DNA from: Streptosporangium roseum DSM 43021
GTDB taxonomy: Bacteria > Actinomycetota > Actinomycetes > Streptosporangiales > Streptosporangiaceae
NCBI RefSeq assembly: GCF_000024865.1
Contig: NC_013595.1
Coordinates: 5,518,001-5,582,000, forward strand
DNA: 64,000 nt
Direction of reading: 5' to 3'
Each line of letters starts with the position of its first letter. Position 1 is the stretch's first letter. Below, in pieces: positions 9,574-19,242 of the stretch. The translations under genes were made by a program, and so were the position numbers. The notes under the pieces are model-generated. The model made no database searches and was not told the DNA's origin. It was given only the letters and a program-made list of their open reading frames with translations.

Positions 9574-9587
9574 CTAAAGCGATTTAG
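9574..9587. promoter_or_regulatory. LacI-type operator in front of rightward transporter operon
   Basis: CTAAAGCGATTTAG lies 17 bases before the ATG of the binding-protein gene and 64 bases from the repressor start. It is the partner of 8465-8478 (13 of 14 bases alike when that site is read on the minus strand). Its place immediately before the ribosome site fits repression by blocking transcription. Confidence 0.82.
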
Positions 9588-9604
9588 CCTACAAGGAGAG
9601 CGCC

Positions 9605-10885
9605 ATGCGTAGGTACTGGACGGGACTGGCCATGGCGGCCGTCATGGTCGTCTCGGGGTGCGGGCTCGACGCGGCCGACCCGCAGGACGAGGCCGCGCCG
9701 ACCGCGGCCGCCACCGGCGAGGTGAAGGGCAAGGTCACGCTGCAGACGTGGGCGCTGAAGCCCAAGTTCACCTCGTACATGGAGAGCGTGATCAGCGCCT
9801 TCGAGAAGAAGCACCCGGGCACCGACGTGGCGTGGCTCGACCAGCCCGCCGACGCCTACTCGGACAAGGTGCTCAGCCAGGCCGCGGGCGGCACTCTGCC
9901 CGACGTCACCAACCTGCCACCCGACTTCGCCCGTCCGCTGGTCAAGCAGGGCATGCTGCTCGACGTGTCCACGGTGGACTCCAAGCTGGCCGACGAGTAC
10001 GTCGCCGGTGGCCTCGACGCATACAGGTTCAGCGGCCACCAGGGCACCTACGGCTACCCGTGGTACCTCAACACGGACGTCAACTACTGGAACAGCGAGT
10101 TGATGGCGGAGTACGGGCTGGACCCGAAGCAGCCGCCGGCGTCCTTCGACGAACTGGTCGAGCAGGCCCGGACCATGAAGGAGAAGTCGGGCGGCAAGGT
10201 CCTGCTGATGAGCCGCCGCCCTGAGATCGGGGACCTGAGGGAGGCGGGGGTCAAGCTCCTGTCCGACGACGGCAAGAAGTTCGTCTTCAACACGCCCGAG
10301 GCCGCCGCACTGGTCGACAAGTACCGCGCCGCCTTCAAGGAGGGCCTGATGCCGCGCGACGTGCTGACCGACACCTACGCCGGCAACGCCAAGCTGTTCA
10401 ACGAAGGCGCGGTGGCCTGGACCACCGGCGGCGGCAACCACATCACGAGCGTGACCAACGAGAACCCCTCGCTCGCGCCCAAGATCGTGGCCTCCCCCGA
10501 CTTCGGTACCCCGCCGCTGTACGTTCAGGGCCTGTCCATCTCGAAGAAGACCACGAACCTGCCGACGGCGATCGCGCTGGCCCGCTGGGTGACCAGCCCG
10601 GAGAACCAGGCCGCGTTCGCCCACCTGGTCAGCATCTTCCCGAGCACGAAGTCCTCGGCGAACGACCCGTTCTTCAGCAAGAGCGACGGCACCAACGCCG
10701 GCGACGCCAAGGTCATCGCCTTCAACTCGCTGGCCAAGGCGGAGGTTCTCCAGCCCTACGAGGTCACCGACGCGATGAGCAAGTTCATCCGGCAGCAGAT
10801 CTCGGCCGCCCTCAACGGTCAGATCTCCTCGAAAGAGGCCCTGGACGCCGCGGTCGCCAAGTGCAACGAGCTGCTCAACCAGTGA
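9605..10885 (+). CDS. CUT1 ABC transporter sugar-binding lipoprotein
   Basis: About 426 aa extracytoplasmic solute-binding protein (family 1). The signal ends in a lipobox VVSGC with Cys19 as lipidation site. The mature part begins VTLQTWALKPKFTSYMESVISAFEKKHPG, the usual start of family 1 binding proteins. ATG at 9605 follows AAGGAGAG with good spacing. It is the first gene of the rightward operon and likely captures the oligosaccharide freed by the GH85 ENGase. Its GTGA overlap with the next gene shows transporter coupling. Confidence 0.92.
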   Translation: MRRYWTGLAMAAVMVVSGCGLDAADPQDEAAPTAAATGEVKGKVTLQTWALKPKFTSYMESVISAFEKKHPGTDVAWLDQPADAYSDKVLSQAAGGTLPDVTNLPPDFARPLVKQGMLLDVSTVDSKLADEYVAGGLDAYRFSGHQGTYGYPWYLNTDVNYWNSELMAEYGLDPKQPPASFDELVEQARTMKEKSGGKVLLMSRRPEIGDLREAGVKLLSDDGKKFVFNTPEAAALVDKYRAAFKEGLMPRDVLTDTYAGNAKLFNEGAVAWTTGGGNHITSVTNENPSLAPKIVASPDFGTPPLYVQGLSISKKTTNLPTAIALARWVTSPENQAAFAHLVSIFPSTKSSANDPFFSKSDGTNAGDAKVIAFNSLAKAEVLQPYEVTDAMSKFIRQQISAALNGQISSKEALDAAVAKCNELLNQ

Positions 10886-11781
10886 CGTACACCGCACCGA
10901 CCCGCCCGAGGCGGCTGCGCCGCCTGTTCACGCCCTGGGTGCTGGTGGCGCCCGCCGCCCTGTGGCTGCTCGTGTTCAACGTCTGGCCGTCGATCAACAC
11001 GATCGTCCTGGCGTTCACGAACGCGAAGCCGCTGGGCGGCGGGCACTTCACCGGCCTGGACAACTTCGCCCGGGTGCTGAGCGACGGCCAGCTCGCCGAC
11101 GCGCTGCTCAACAGCATCGTGTTCATGCTGGTCTGCCTGCCGCTGCTCACGGTCCTGCCGCTGCTGCTGGCGATCCTGGTCGAGAAGAAGATCCCGGGAA
11201 TCGCGTTCTTCCGCACGGCCTTCTACACGCCCGTCGTCGCCTCCGCCGTGGTGGTCGCGCTGATCTGGAGCTGGGTGCTCAGCGACCGGGGCCTGGTCAA
11301 CGGCTTCGCGCAGTGGCTGGGGATCATCGCCGAGCCGGTCCCGTTCCTCACCGAGCGCTGGCTCCTGGTGTTCAGCGCCATCTCCCTGACCGTGTGGAAG
11401 GGCCTCGGCTACTACATGATCATCTATCTGTCGGCGCTCGGGAACGTCCGGCGGGAGCTGCACGAGGCCGCTGCCGTGGACGGGGCCGGGCCGATCCGCC
11501 GGTTCTGGAACGTGACCGTCCCCGGCGTGCGGAACACGATGCTGCTGGTCTCGGTGATGGTGGCGGTCTCGGCGCTGCGCGTGTTCTCGGAGCTGTTCGT
11601 GCTCTCGAACGGCACCGGCGGGCCCGGCGGGCGCGCCCAGTCCGTCGTGATGCTCATCCAGATGTACAGCCGCGGCTTCTACGGCCACTTCGGCTACGCC
11701 TCGGCGCTCAGCATCGTGCTGCTCGTCATCACGCTCGGCCCGATGCTCCTGCTGCTCCGGCTCAACAGGAAGGCGACCTGA
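10882..11781 (+). CDS. CUT1 sugar ABC permease (MalF type)
   Basis: About 299 aa inner-membrane permease with six expected segments, starting FTPWVLVAPAALWLLVFNVWPSINTIVLAF. The EAA loop that docks the ATPase reads ELHEAAAVDGAGPIRRFWNVTVP. The chosen start is the GTG at 10882, overlapping the TGA of the binding-protein gene (GTGA); an in-frame GTG 7 codons earlier would overlap more. Pairs with the downstream MalG-type permease. No ATP-binding subunit is encoded nearby, so it probably uses a shared MsiK-type ATPase. Confidence 0.92.
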   Translation: MTYTAPTRPRRLRRLFTPWVLVAPAALWLLVFNVWPSINTIVLAFTNAKPLGGGHFTGLDNFARVLSDGQLADALLNSIVFMLVCLPLLTVLPLLLAILVEKKIPGIAFFRTAFYTPVVASAVVVALIWSWVLSDRGLVNGFAQWLGIIAEPVPFLTERWLLVFSAISLTVWKGLGYYMIIYLSALGNVRRELHEAAAVDGAGPIRRFWNVTVPGVRNTMLLVSVMVAVSALRVFSELFVLSNGTGGPGGRAQSVVMLIQMYSRGFYGHFGYASALSIVLLVITLGPMLLLLRLNRKAT

Positions 11782-11782
11782 C

Positions 11783-12733
11783 ATGCCCGACGTCACAGCG
11801 CGTGTCGAGACCGGGCGCCACGCCGTAGCGGCAGAGAGGCCGGGACCGAAGGCGGGCCCGGGACAGGGCCGGCACGCGGGCCGTGCGCGACGGCGGTCCG
11901 GATTCGGCACCGCGGGACCGGGCGAGCTGGTGTTGCGCTACTCTCTGCTCGCGCTGGTGCTCGTGCTCCTGATCTCACCGTTCCTGTGGCAGTTGTCCAC
12001 CTCGCTGAAGAGCCTGCACGAGGACATCTTCACCGGCGCCCCGAGCTTCCTGCCGGAGCAGCCCACGCTGGACAACTACGCCCGGGTCGCCGAAACCATC
12101 CCCGTGTGGTCGTACGCGCTCAACTCGCTGATCGTGGCCGTCATCGTGGTCCTGGGCAACGCCGCCGGAGCGACCCTGGCCGGCTACGCGCTGGCCCGGC
12201 TGAGGTTCCGGGGCGCGAAGCTGCTGCTCGTGGGGTTCCTGGCCACGCTGGTGCTGCCCGGCGAGGTGACGATCATCTCGCAGTACATCACCGTGCGCGG
12301 GTTCGGCCTGGCGGACACCCTGCTGGGCGTCGCGCTGCCCGGCGCGATCGGGATGCTGAACGTGCTGCTGATGCGTACCGCGTTCCAGGCCATCCCCCAG
12401 GAGATGGACGAGGCCGCCGTCATCGACGGTGCGACCCCGTGGCAGCGGCTGATCCGCATCGGCCTGCCGAACGTGCGGGGCATGCTGAGTGTGATCACGA
12501 TCTTCGCGTTCATCGGCGCCTGGGACGACTTCCTGTGGCCGCTCATCGTCCTCAACGACCCGGAGAACTTCACGCTCACCGTCGGCCTGCAGTACCTCAA
12601 CGGGACGTTCACCAACAACCCCCGGCTTCCCGCCGCCGGGACCATGATCTCCTTTATCCCCATCGTGATCCTTTTCGCGTCGTTGCAGCGGTTCTTCTTC
12701 CGCGGCGTCGAAGAGGGCGCGATCAAGGGCTGA
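11783..12733 (+). CDS. CUT1 sugar ABC permease (MalG type)
   Basis: About 316 aa. An unusually basic, Gly-rich cytoplasmic N-terminus of about 45 residues precedes the first membrane segment (LVLRYSLLALVLVLLISPFLW). The EAA loop reads QEMDEAAVIDGATPWQRLIRIGLP. It starts one base after the MalF-type stop, so both permeases are translated together. It ends 28 bases before the second GH38 gene, which has its own GAGGAG site. Confidence 0.92.
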   Translation: MPDVTARVETGRHAVAAERPGPKAGPGQGRHAGRARRRSGFGTAGPGELVLRYSLLALVLVLLISPFLWQLSTSLKSLHEDIFTGAPSFLPEQPTLDNYARVAETIPVWSYALNSLIVAVIVVLGNAAGATLAGYALARLRFRGAKLLLVGFLATLVLPGEVTIISQYITVRGFGLADTLLGVALPGAIGMLNVLLMRTAFQAIPQEMDEAAVIDGATPWQRLIRIGLPNVRGMLSVITIFAFIGAWDDFLWPLIVLNDPENFTLTVGLQYLNGTFTNNPRLPAAGTMISFIPIVILFASLQRFFFRGVEEGAIKG

Positions 12734-12761
12734 TCGACAACCTGACCGAGGAGTCTCCCCC

Positions 12762-15700
12762 ATGCATGACGATCGCGAGCTGGTCGAGAACCGGCTCAAG
12801 CGGGTGCTCGACGAGCGGATCCGCCCCGCGGTGTACCCCGCGTCCGTGCCGCTGGACGTGGCCGTGTGGCACGCGCCCGGCGAGCCCGTACCTGTGGCCG
12901 AGGGCCTGGCGGCATCCCCCTCACCGATCGCGGTCGGTGACGCGTGGGGCGCGCCGTGGGGCACGAGCTGGTTCACGGTCACCGGCACGGTGCCCGCCGA
13001 CTGGGCGGGCCGGACCGTGGAGGCCATCCTCGACCTGGGCTTCGACGAGAACATGCCGGGCTTCCAGTGCGAAGGCCTGGTCTACCGGCCCGATGGCAAC
13101 CCGGTGAAGGGTCTCAACCCGCGTAACCAGTGGGTGCGCGTCGGCGCGCCGGTCCAGGGTGGCGAGGAGGTGCGGCTGCACATCGAGGCGGCCTCCAACC
13201 CGGTCATCCTCGACTACCACCCCTTCCTGCCCACGAAGCTCGGAGACAAGGAGACGGCCGGCAGCGAGCCGCAGTACCGGCTGGCCCGCATGGAACTCGC
13301 GATCTTCGACGAGACCGTCTGGCAGCTCGTGATCGACCTGGAGGTGCTCGGCGAGCTGATGGCGGAGCTGCCCGTGGACGGCGCCCGCCGCTGGGAGCTG
13401 CTGCGCGCCGTCGAGCGGGCCCTCGACGCGATCGACCTGCAGGACGTCAACGGCACGGCCGCCGCCGCCCGCGCCGAGCTGGCCGGGGTGCTGGCCACGC
13501 CGGCCGCGCCCTCGGCCCACCGGATCAGCGCGGTCGGGCACGCCCACATCGACTCGGCCTGGCTGTGGCCGCTGCGCGAGACCGTGCGCAAGGTCGCCCG
13601 CACCACCTCCAACATGACCGCGCTGCTGGAGGACGAGCCGGAGTTCGTCTTCGCCATGTCCCAGGCACAGCAGTGGGCGTGGATCAAGGAGCACCGGCCG
13701 GAGGTCTGGACCCGGGTCGTCAAGGCCGTGGCCGATGGGCGGTTCGTCCCGACCGGCGGCATGTGGGTGGAGTCGGACACGAACATGCCCGGCTCGGAGG
13801 CCATGGCCCGGCAGTTCGTGCACGGCAAGCGCTTCTTCCTCGACGAGTTCGGCGTCGAGAACGAGGAGGCGTGGCTGCCCGACACGTTCGGCTTCGCCGC
13901 CGGGCTCCCGCAGATCATCAAGGCGGCCGGATCCAAGCGGCTGCTCACCCAGAAGATCTCCTGGAGCCAGATCAACAAGTTCCCCCACCACACGTTCCTG
14001 TGGGAGGGCATCGACGGCACCCGGATCTTCACCCACTTCCCGCCCGTGGACACCTACAACTGCTCGATGAAGGGCAGCGAGATCGCCCACGCGGCGCGCA
14101 ACTTCAAGGACAAGGGCGTGGCCCGGCACTCGCTGGCTCCCACCGGCTGGGGCGACGGGGGCGGCGGCACCACCCGTGAGATGGTCGCCAAGGCGGCCCG
14201 CCTGCGGGACCTGGAGGGGTCGGCCACCGTTGTCTGGGAGACGCCCGCCGAGTTCTTCGCCAAGGCCGAGGTGGAGTACCCCGCCCCGCCGGTCTGGGTC
14301 GGCGAGCTGTACCTGGAGCTGCACCGCGCCACGCTCACCAGCCAGGCCAAGACCAAGCAGGGCAACCGCCGCAGCGAGTCGCTGCTGCGCGAGGCCGAGC
14401 TGTGGGCGGCCACCGCCGCCGTGCGCACCGGGTCCGAGTACCCCCACGAGCGGCTCGACCGGATCTGGAAGACCGTGCTGCTCCACCAGTTCCACGACAT
14501 CCTGCCCGGCTCGTCCATCGCCTGGGTGCACCGCGAGGCCGAGAAGACGTACGCCGCCGTGGCCGCCGAGCTGAACGAGATCATCGACGGCGCGCAGCGG
14601 GCCCTCGCGGGAAACCCCGGCTCCGGCGAGCTGGTCTTCAACGCGGCGCCGCACACCCGCCACGGCGTCCCGGCCGGCGGCGCGGCCGCGGTCCCAGCCC
14701 CCGCCCTCGCCGCCGAACTCCGCACGCGCGGCGAGGGCGGATACGTCCTGGACGACGGCCTGCTCCGGGTGGAGGTCGACGGCCGCGGCCTGGTCGTCTC
14801 GGCGTACGACCTGCGGGCGGAGCGGGAGACGGTCGCGCCGGGGCAGGCCGCCAACCTGCTGCAGATCCACCCCGACTTCCCCAACATGTGGGACGCCTGG
14901 GACGTGGACCAGTTCTACCGGAACACGGTCACCGACCTGGTGGACGCCGACGAGGTCGCGCCGGGCGAGGAGCCGGGCTCGGTCCGCGTGGTGCGCTCGT
15001 TCGGCGCGTCGCGGGTCACACAGGTCCTCACCGTGGAGGCCGGGCGGCTCGACATCCGCACCGAGGTGAACTGGCACGAGACCGAGAAGTTCCTCAAGCT
15101 GGCCTTCCCGCTGGACGTGCACGCCGACCGGTACGCCTCCGAGAGCCAGTACGGCCACGCCTTCCGCGCCACCCACACCAACACCAGCTGGGAGGCCGCC
15201 AAGTTCGAGGCGTGCAACCACAAGTTCGTGCACGTGGAGGAGCCGGACTGGGGCGTGGCGCTGGTCACCGACTCCACCTACGGCCACGACCTGACCCGCA
15301 CCGTGCGGGCGTCCGACTCGGGCACGACCACCACGCTGCGGGTGTCGCTGCTGCGGGCGCCGCGGTTCCCCGACCCCGAAACCGACCAGGGCCTGCACCT
15401 GTTCCGGCACGCACTGGTGCCGGGCGCGGCGATCGGCGACGCGGTGCGCGAGGGCTGGTTCCTCAACCTGCCCGAGCGGCGGGTCCCGGGCGACGCCGAG
15501 GTCGCGCCGCTGGTCACCGTGGACGACGACGCGGTCGTGGTAACCGCCGTGAAGCTGGCCGACGACGGGAGCGGAGACGTCGTCGTCCGCTTCCACGAGT
15601 CCCGGGGAGGCCGGGCCCGCGCCCGCGTCTCCACCGGCTTCGCCGCCACCGGCGTCGCCGTGACCGACCTGCTGGAGCGCCCGCTCACCGACACGGCCCC

Positions 15701-15776
15701 ACCGGAGCTGACCGACGGGTCGGTGGCGGTGGCACTGCGCCCGTTCGAGCTGGTCACGCTACGGTTCAGCCGCTAA
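12762..15776 (+). CDS. GH38 alpha-mannosidase (about 1004 aa)
   Basis: Cytoplasmic GH38 of the bacterial/vacuolar Ams1-like type. After an N-terminal beta domain (residues 1-245) comes the catalytic domain with GHAHIDSAWLWP (259-270; H260, H262 and D264 are expected zinc/substrate ligands) and the nucleophile Asp374 in WLPDTFGFAAG; a helical and a large beta-sandwich C-terminal domain follow. No signal peptide. Last gene of the transport operon, so it should trim mannose from imported oligosaccharides. It is clearly a different GH38 branch from the 1408-aa enzyme at 366-4592, suggesting division of linkage specificity. Confidence 0.93.
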   Translation: MHDDRELVENRLKRVLDERIRPAVYPASVPLDVAVWHAPGEPVPVAEGLAASPSPIAVGDAWGAPWGTSWFTVTGTVPADWAGRTVEAILDLGFDENMPGFQCEGLVYRPDGNPVKGLNPRNQWVRVGAPVQGGEEVRLHIEAASNPVILDYHPFLPTKLGDKETAGSEPQYRLARMELAIFDETVWQLVIDLEVLGELMAELPVDGARRWELLRAVERALDAIDLQDVNGTAAAARAELAGVLATPAAPSAHRISAVGHAHIDSAWLWPLRETVRKVARTTSNMTALLEDEPEFVFAMSQAQQWAWIKEHRPEVWTRVVKAVADGRFVPTGGMWVESDTNMPGSEAMARQFVHGKRFFLDEFGVENEEAWLPDTFGFAAGLPQIIKAAGSKRLLTQKISWSQINKFPHHTFLWEGIDGTRIFTHFPPVDTYNCSMKGSEIAHAARNFKDKGVARHSLAPTGWGDGGGGTTREMVAKAARLRDLEGSATVVWETPAEFFAKAEVEYPAPPVWVGELYLELHRATLTSQAKTKQGNRRSESLLREAELWAATAAVRTGSEYPHERLDRIWKTVLLHQFHDILPGSSIAWVHREAEKTYAAVAAELNEIIDGAQRALAGNPGSGELVFNAAPHTRHGVPAGGAAAVPAPALAAELRTRGEGGYVLDDGLLRVEVDGRGLVVSAYDLRAERETVAPGQAANLLQIHPDFPNMWDAWDVDQFYRNTVTDLVDADEVAPGEEPGSVRVVRSFGASRVTQVLTVEAGRLDIRTEVNWHETEKFLKLAFPLDVHADRYASESQYGHAFRATHTNTSWEAAKFEACNHKFVHVEEPDWGVALVTDSTYGHDLTRTVRASDSGTTTTLRVSLLRAPRFPDPETDQGLHLFRHALVPGAAIGDAVREGWFLNLPERRVPGDAEVAPLVTVDDDAVVVTAVKLADDGSGDVVVRFHESRGGRARARVSTGFAATGVAVTDLLERPLTDTAPPELTDGSVAVALRPFELVTLRFSR

Positions 15777-15785
15777 GCGCACCCC

Positions 15786-15819
15786 CTCGGCGTACCGCCC
15801 GGGCGGGCGGTACGCCGAG
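15786..15819 (+). terminator. 15-bp hairpin terminator of the rightward operon
   Basis: CTCGGCGTACCGCCC and its perfect complement GGGCGGTACGCCGAG flank a GGGC loop, beginning 10 bases after the GH38 stop. No U-tract. It marks the end of the glycan operon and the start of transposase debris. Confidence 0.85.
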
Positions 15820-15849
15820 AGCCGGCCCACCCGGCCCGCCCAGGACGGG

Positions 15850-16262
15850 AGGCGTCGCGGCGACGTACACGATCACCGGGCGACGAGGAAGGCCGATCGG
15901 CCCGTGACGTTGAATGCGCACGCCCTCCAGCACACGCCGGAAGTACGGGCTGTCGCCATGCCGGCCGGGGCTGATGATCCGGGCGATCGGACGGCAACGC
16001 CGGTCGGCGGCCAGGTGCACCTTCGTGCTCAACCCGCCACGCGGACGGCCCAGCGCTTCCCGTCCCCTGGCCGGTTTGTGATCTACGCCGTCCCCTTTGA
16101 CGGGAAGTCGGCCGACGGCCGATGGCGGGCTCCGGCGGCATGCTGATGCGCACGCACCACGGCGGAATCCACGCTCACCGTCCAGTCCTCGCCTTCGGCC
16201 TCGTCACATCCGGCCCGCAACCCGTCCAGGATCTTCCCCCAGGTGCCGTCCATCGACAGGAG
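15850..16262 (-). pseudogene. IS5-family transposase remnant
   Basis: Minus-strand reading gives pieces of an IS5-type DDE transposase: DGTWGKILDGLRAGCDEAEGEDWTVSVDSAVVRAHQHAAGA in one frame (first catalytic Asp in VSVDS) and LSTKVHLAADRRCRPIARI in another. In-frame stops and at least one frameshift break it, and both ends are missing. No inverted repeats were recognised. It abuts the next transposase relic at about 16265-16285, so one element probably inserted next to or into the other. Confidence 0.75.
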
Positions 16263-16286
16263 ACCACTGAAGATGTAGGAGCCTGA

Positions 16287-17655
16287 CCTCGCTGTGAATA
16301 CCGCCCCAGCATGCCGCCGCAGATCCTGGCCACGGCGGTGCTGTTGCAGACCCTGGACGGCGTCTCCGATGTCGAGGCCGTCCAGGAACTACGCTGCGAC
16401 CTGCGCTGGAAGGCCGCCTGCGGACTGGGCCTGCACGACACCGCATTCGATCCGTCGCTGCTGACCTACTTCCGGCGCCGCCTGGCCCGCTCGACGCGAC
16501 CGGCCGGATCTTCGATGCGGTCCGCGCGGTCATCGCCGAAACCGGCGTGCTGCGCGGCCGCCACCGGCGGGCACTGGACTCGGCCGTGCTGGACGACGCG
16601 GTAGCCACCCAGGACACCGTCACCCAGCTGATCGCCACGATCCGCCGGGTAATCCGCGAGGTGCCCGGCGCCGCGGAAGCCGCCGCGTCCTGCTGCATCG
16701 CCCATGACTACATCAGCCCCGGTAAACCCCGCATCGCCTGGAACGACGAGCAGGCCCGGGCCGTCCTGGTCGATGCCCTGGTCACCGACGCGATCCGCCT
16801 GCTGGCCGAGACCTGCGACCAGGTGCTGGATGCGCGCGCCGCAGACGCCATCGGCATCCTGGCGCTTGTGGCGGACCAGGACGTGGAACCGGGCGAGGGC
16901 TCCGACGGCCGCGACGGGCGCCGGCGCATCGCCCGGCGCACCGCACCCGAGCGTATGATCTCCACCGTCGATCCCGAGGCCCGGCACATCCACAAGAGCA
17001 CAACCCGCACCTCAGACGGGTTCAAGGCGCACCTGGCCGTCGAGCCGGAGACCGGCCTGCTGACCGCCGTCGCCATGCGGCCCGGGGCCGGAGCCGCCCA
17101 TCACGAGGCCGCCGTGGCCCCCGATCTACTGACCGGCGAAGACCACCGGGTGGAGGTCGTGGCCGATGCCGCGTACTCGTCCGGGCCGTGCCGGCGGGCA
17201 CTGACCGAGGCCGGGCACCGGCTGCTGATCAAGCCGCCGCCACTGCGCCCGGCCGGGCCGAGCGGGTTCACCCTGGACGACTTCGCCATCGGCACCGGCA
17301 CCGGCCTCTGCCCGGCCGGGCAGAGGGCGGTGCCGGTGGTACGGACACCAAACGCGCTACCTTCGACACCGCGACCTGTGCGCTCTGCCCGCTGCGGCAG
17401 CGGTGCACCATTGCCCGGGGCGGCCGGGTGGTGCAGATCCGCCCCGATCACGATCTGCAAGTGGCCGCCCGCCGCGGCACCCCACACGGATCGGGGTCAG
17501 GCAAGGTCAGATGGGTCGTAGAGCGGACCTTCGCCTGGCTGCGTCAGTTCAACCGACTCCGCATCCGCTACGAACGCCGTGCTGATCTTCGTCAAGCCCT
17601 GCTTGACCTGGCCTGCAGCATCATCTGCCTCCGCAGACTGCGGACCTCATTTTGA
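16287..17655 (+). pseudogene. IS1182-like transposase with two frameshifts
   Basis: Three consecutive frames assemble to one transposase: YRPSMPPQILATAVLLQTLDGVSD... (to about 16500), then LRGRHRRALDSAVLDDAVATQDTVTQ... through the second Asp region VVADAAYSSG (to about 17320), then TKRATFDTATCALCPLRQRC...VERTFAWLRQFNRLR to the stop at 17655. The N-terminal DUF772-like and DDE domains fit IS1182/IS5-superfamily enzymes. Breaks lie near 16495-16505 and 17320-17341; neither has a slippery motif, so I read this as decay. The 5' end is missing. Confidence 0.8.
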
Positions 17656-17714
17656 AACCCTCAGTTAGAGCAGGCCCTGACGCCACCGGCCGTTCCAGTT
17701 GTTCGATCCCCGTC

Positions 17715-18800
17715 TCAGGACCAGGTGACCGGTAGCGAATGCACGCCGAAGATGAGCATCTCGTTGCGTACCGGCACCTGCTCGGTCGGCACCGCCAGGC
17801 GCAGGTCCGGCAGACGGGAGATCAGTTCGCCCAGCCCTGTCCGCATCTCGATCCGGGCCAGTTGCTGACCCAGGCACTGGTGCACCCCATGCCCGAAGGC
17901 CAGGTGAGGAGTACGTGAGCGGCGCAGGTCGAGCGTGTCGGGATCGGGCCAATGTCGGGGGTCCCGGTTGACCTCGGGCGTGGCGATCACGACGGTCGCG
18001 CCGGCCGGGATGTCCACACCGCCCAGCGTCACCGGCTCGGTGGTGACCCGGCTGACTCCGAGCTGGATGATCGACAGGAACCGCAGCAGCTCCTCCACCG
18101 TGCTGTCGATCAGGCCCGGATCGGCACGCAGCGCCGCGAGCTGGTCGGGATGCTCCAGCAGCGCGAACGTACCCAGACCCAGCATGTTCGCCGTGGTCTC
18201 ATGGCCCGCGTTGAGCAGGACGAGTGCGACATCGACCAGCTGTGCGTCCGTCAGGGGCGGGTCGGCGTCGTGGATGAGCCCGGACAGCAGGTCATCAGCG
18301 GGGTTCGAGCGCTTGCCTGCCACCAGCCGCCGCATGAACGCATACAGCTCGGCGCGCGCCATGGCCTGCTCCTGCGGGGTCGAGTCCGCGTTCAGCCCGG
18401 CCGCCGTACGCTCCTGGAACTCCGCACGGTCGGCGTAGTCCACGCCCAGCAACTCGCAGATGACCAGCGACGGCAGCGGCAACGCGAACGCCGGCACCAG
18501 ATCGGCCTCCGTACCCGCCGCCTTCATCGCCTCGATGTGCTCCACTGCGATCTCCGTCACCCGCGACTCCAGCTCCCGCATCCGCCGCACCGTGAACTGA
18601 CCCGTCAGCAACCGCCGCAACCGGGTGTGCTCCGGCGGGTCCATGAAGACGAAGATCCCGTCCTCCCGCTCCGCCACCTCCGCCTTCGACGGTTCCGCCG
18701 CCTCCATCTCGGCCACCTCGTGCGGCCGCAGCGACGTCGCGTCCCGATGGCGCACCTTGTCGGCGCTGAAACGCGCGTCCGACAACACCGTACGGGCCTC
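17715..18800 (-). pseudogene. Cytochrome P450, 5'-truncated
   Basis: Bacterial class I P450 missing about the first 50 residues. From a possible GTG at 18788 it has 357 aa, against about 400 normally; in-frame homology continues upstream (FEEARTVLSDARF) and then runs into a stop, so the start was lost. Core motifs are intact: I-helix AGHETT (194-199), K-helix EELLR (232-236), heme loop FGHGVHQCLG with Cys305. The whole could still fold poorly from the GTG. It faces a divergent TetR tail at 18806, and both lack their 5' ends, suggesting one deletion. The substrate is unknown. Confidence 0.75.
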
Positions 18801-18805
18801 CTCGA

Positions 18806-18952
18806 ATGGACCTGTTGCGCCACGACATGTTCATGACGATGCGCACCGTGTCGGACGAGTCGATCGTCGAGATCGTGGACGAGGTGTGGCTGCCACTACT
18901 GGGGGCGCCTGAGGCTCCGGCCGAGTCGTCGGCTCCGGCCCCACCGGGCTGA
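18806..18952 (+). pseudogene. C-terminal fragment of a TetR-family regulator
   Basis: A 48-codon frame (MDLLRHDMFMTMRTVSDES...WLPLLGAPE) looks like the last helices of a TetR family protein; the DNA-binding part is absent. The assignment rests on helix pattern only. It runs divergently from the truncated P450, with the join at about 18800. Bases 18953-19242 after it hold no gene I can recognise. Confidence 0.4.
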
Positions 18953-19242
18953 CCCTCGCCTGCGACCTGGCCCGCCGGGCGTCGCCGTCCGCCTCCGTCA
19001 AGCGGGCCGAGCATCCCACACCGCCTCCCGCGCCGAGACTGTTCAGCCCCGCGAACGTAGTCGTCGCCACCGCCTGGTGAAACGTCCAGCTGCACGACGA
19101 CGCCGAACGCAACAACCTGCCGGTCGCCGGTCGTGCCCAGCAGCTACGGCTGCGCGGGAATCCGGCCGGCTCGAACCCGGGGTGTGATCGCTAACGTGCC
19201 AGATAACGAAGGTTGTCCCGCAACAGGGCATAAGCGCGCCGT

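Noticed and set aside
12921..15596. 890-codon antisense frame over the second GH38
   Set aside because: Mirror of a well-supported gene; low-complexity composition and no start signals.
17656..17714. Right inverted end of the IS1182-like relic
   Set aside because: No matching left end could be found near 16262-16290, so ends cannot be fixed.
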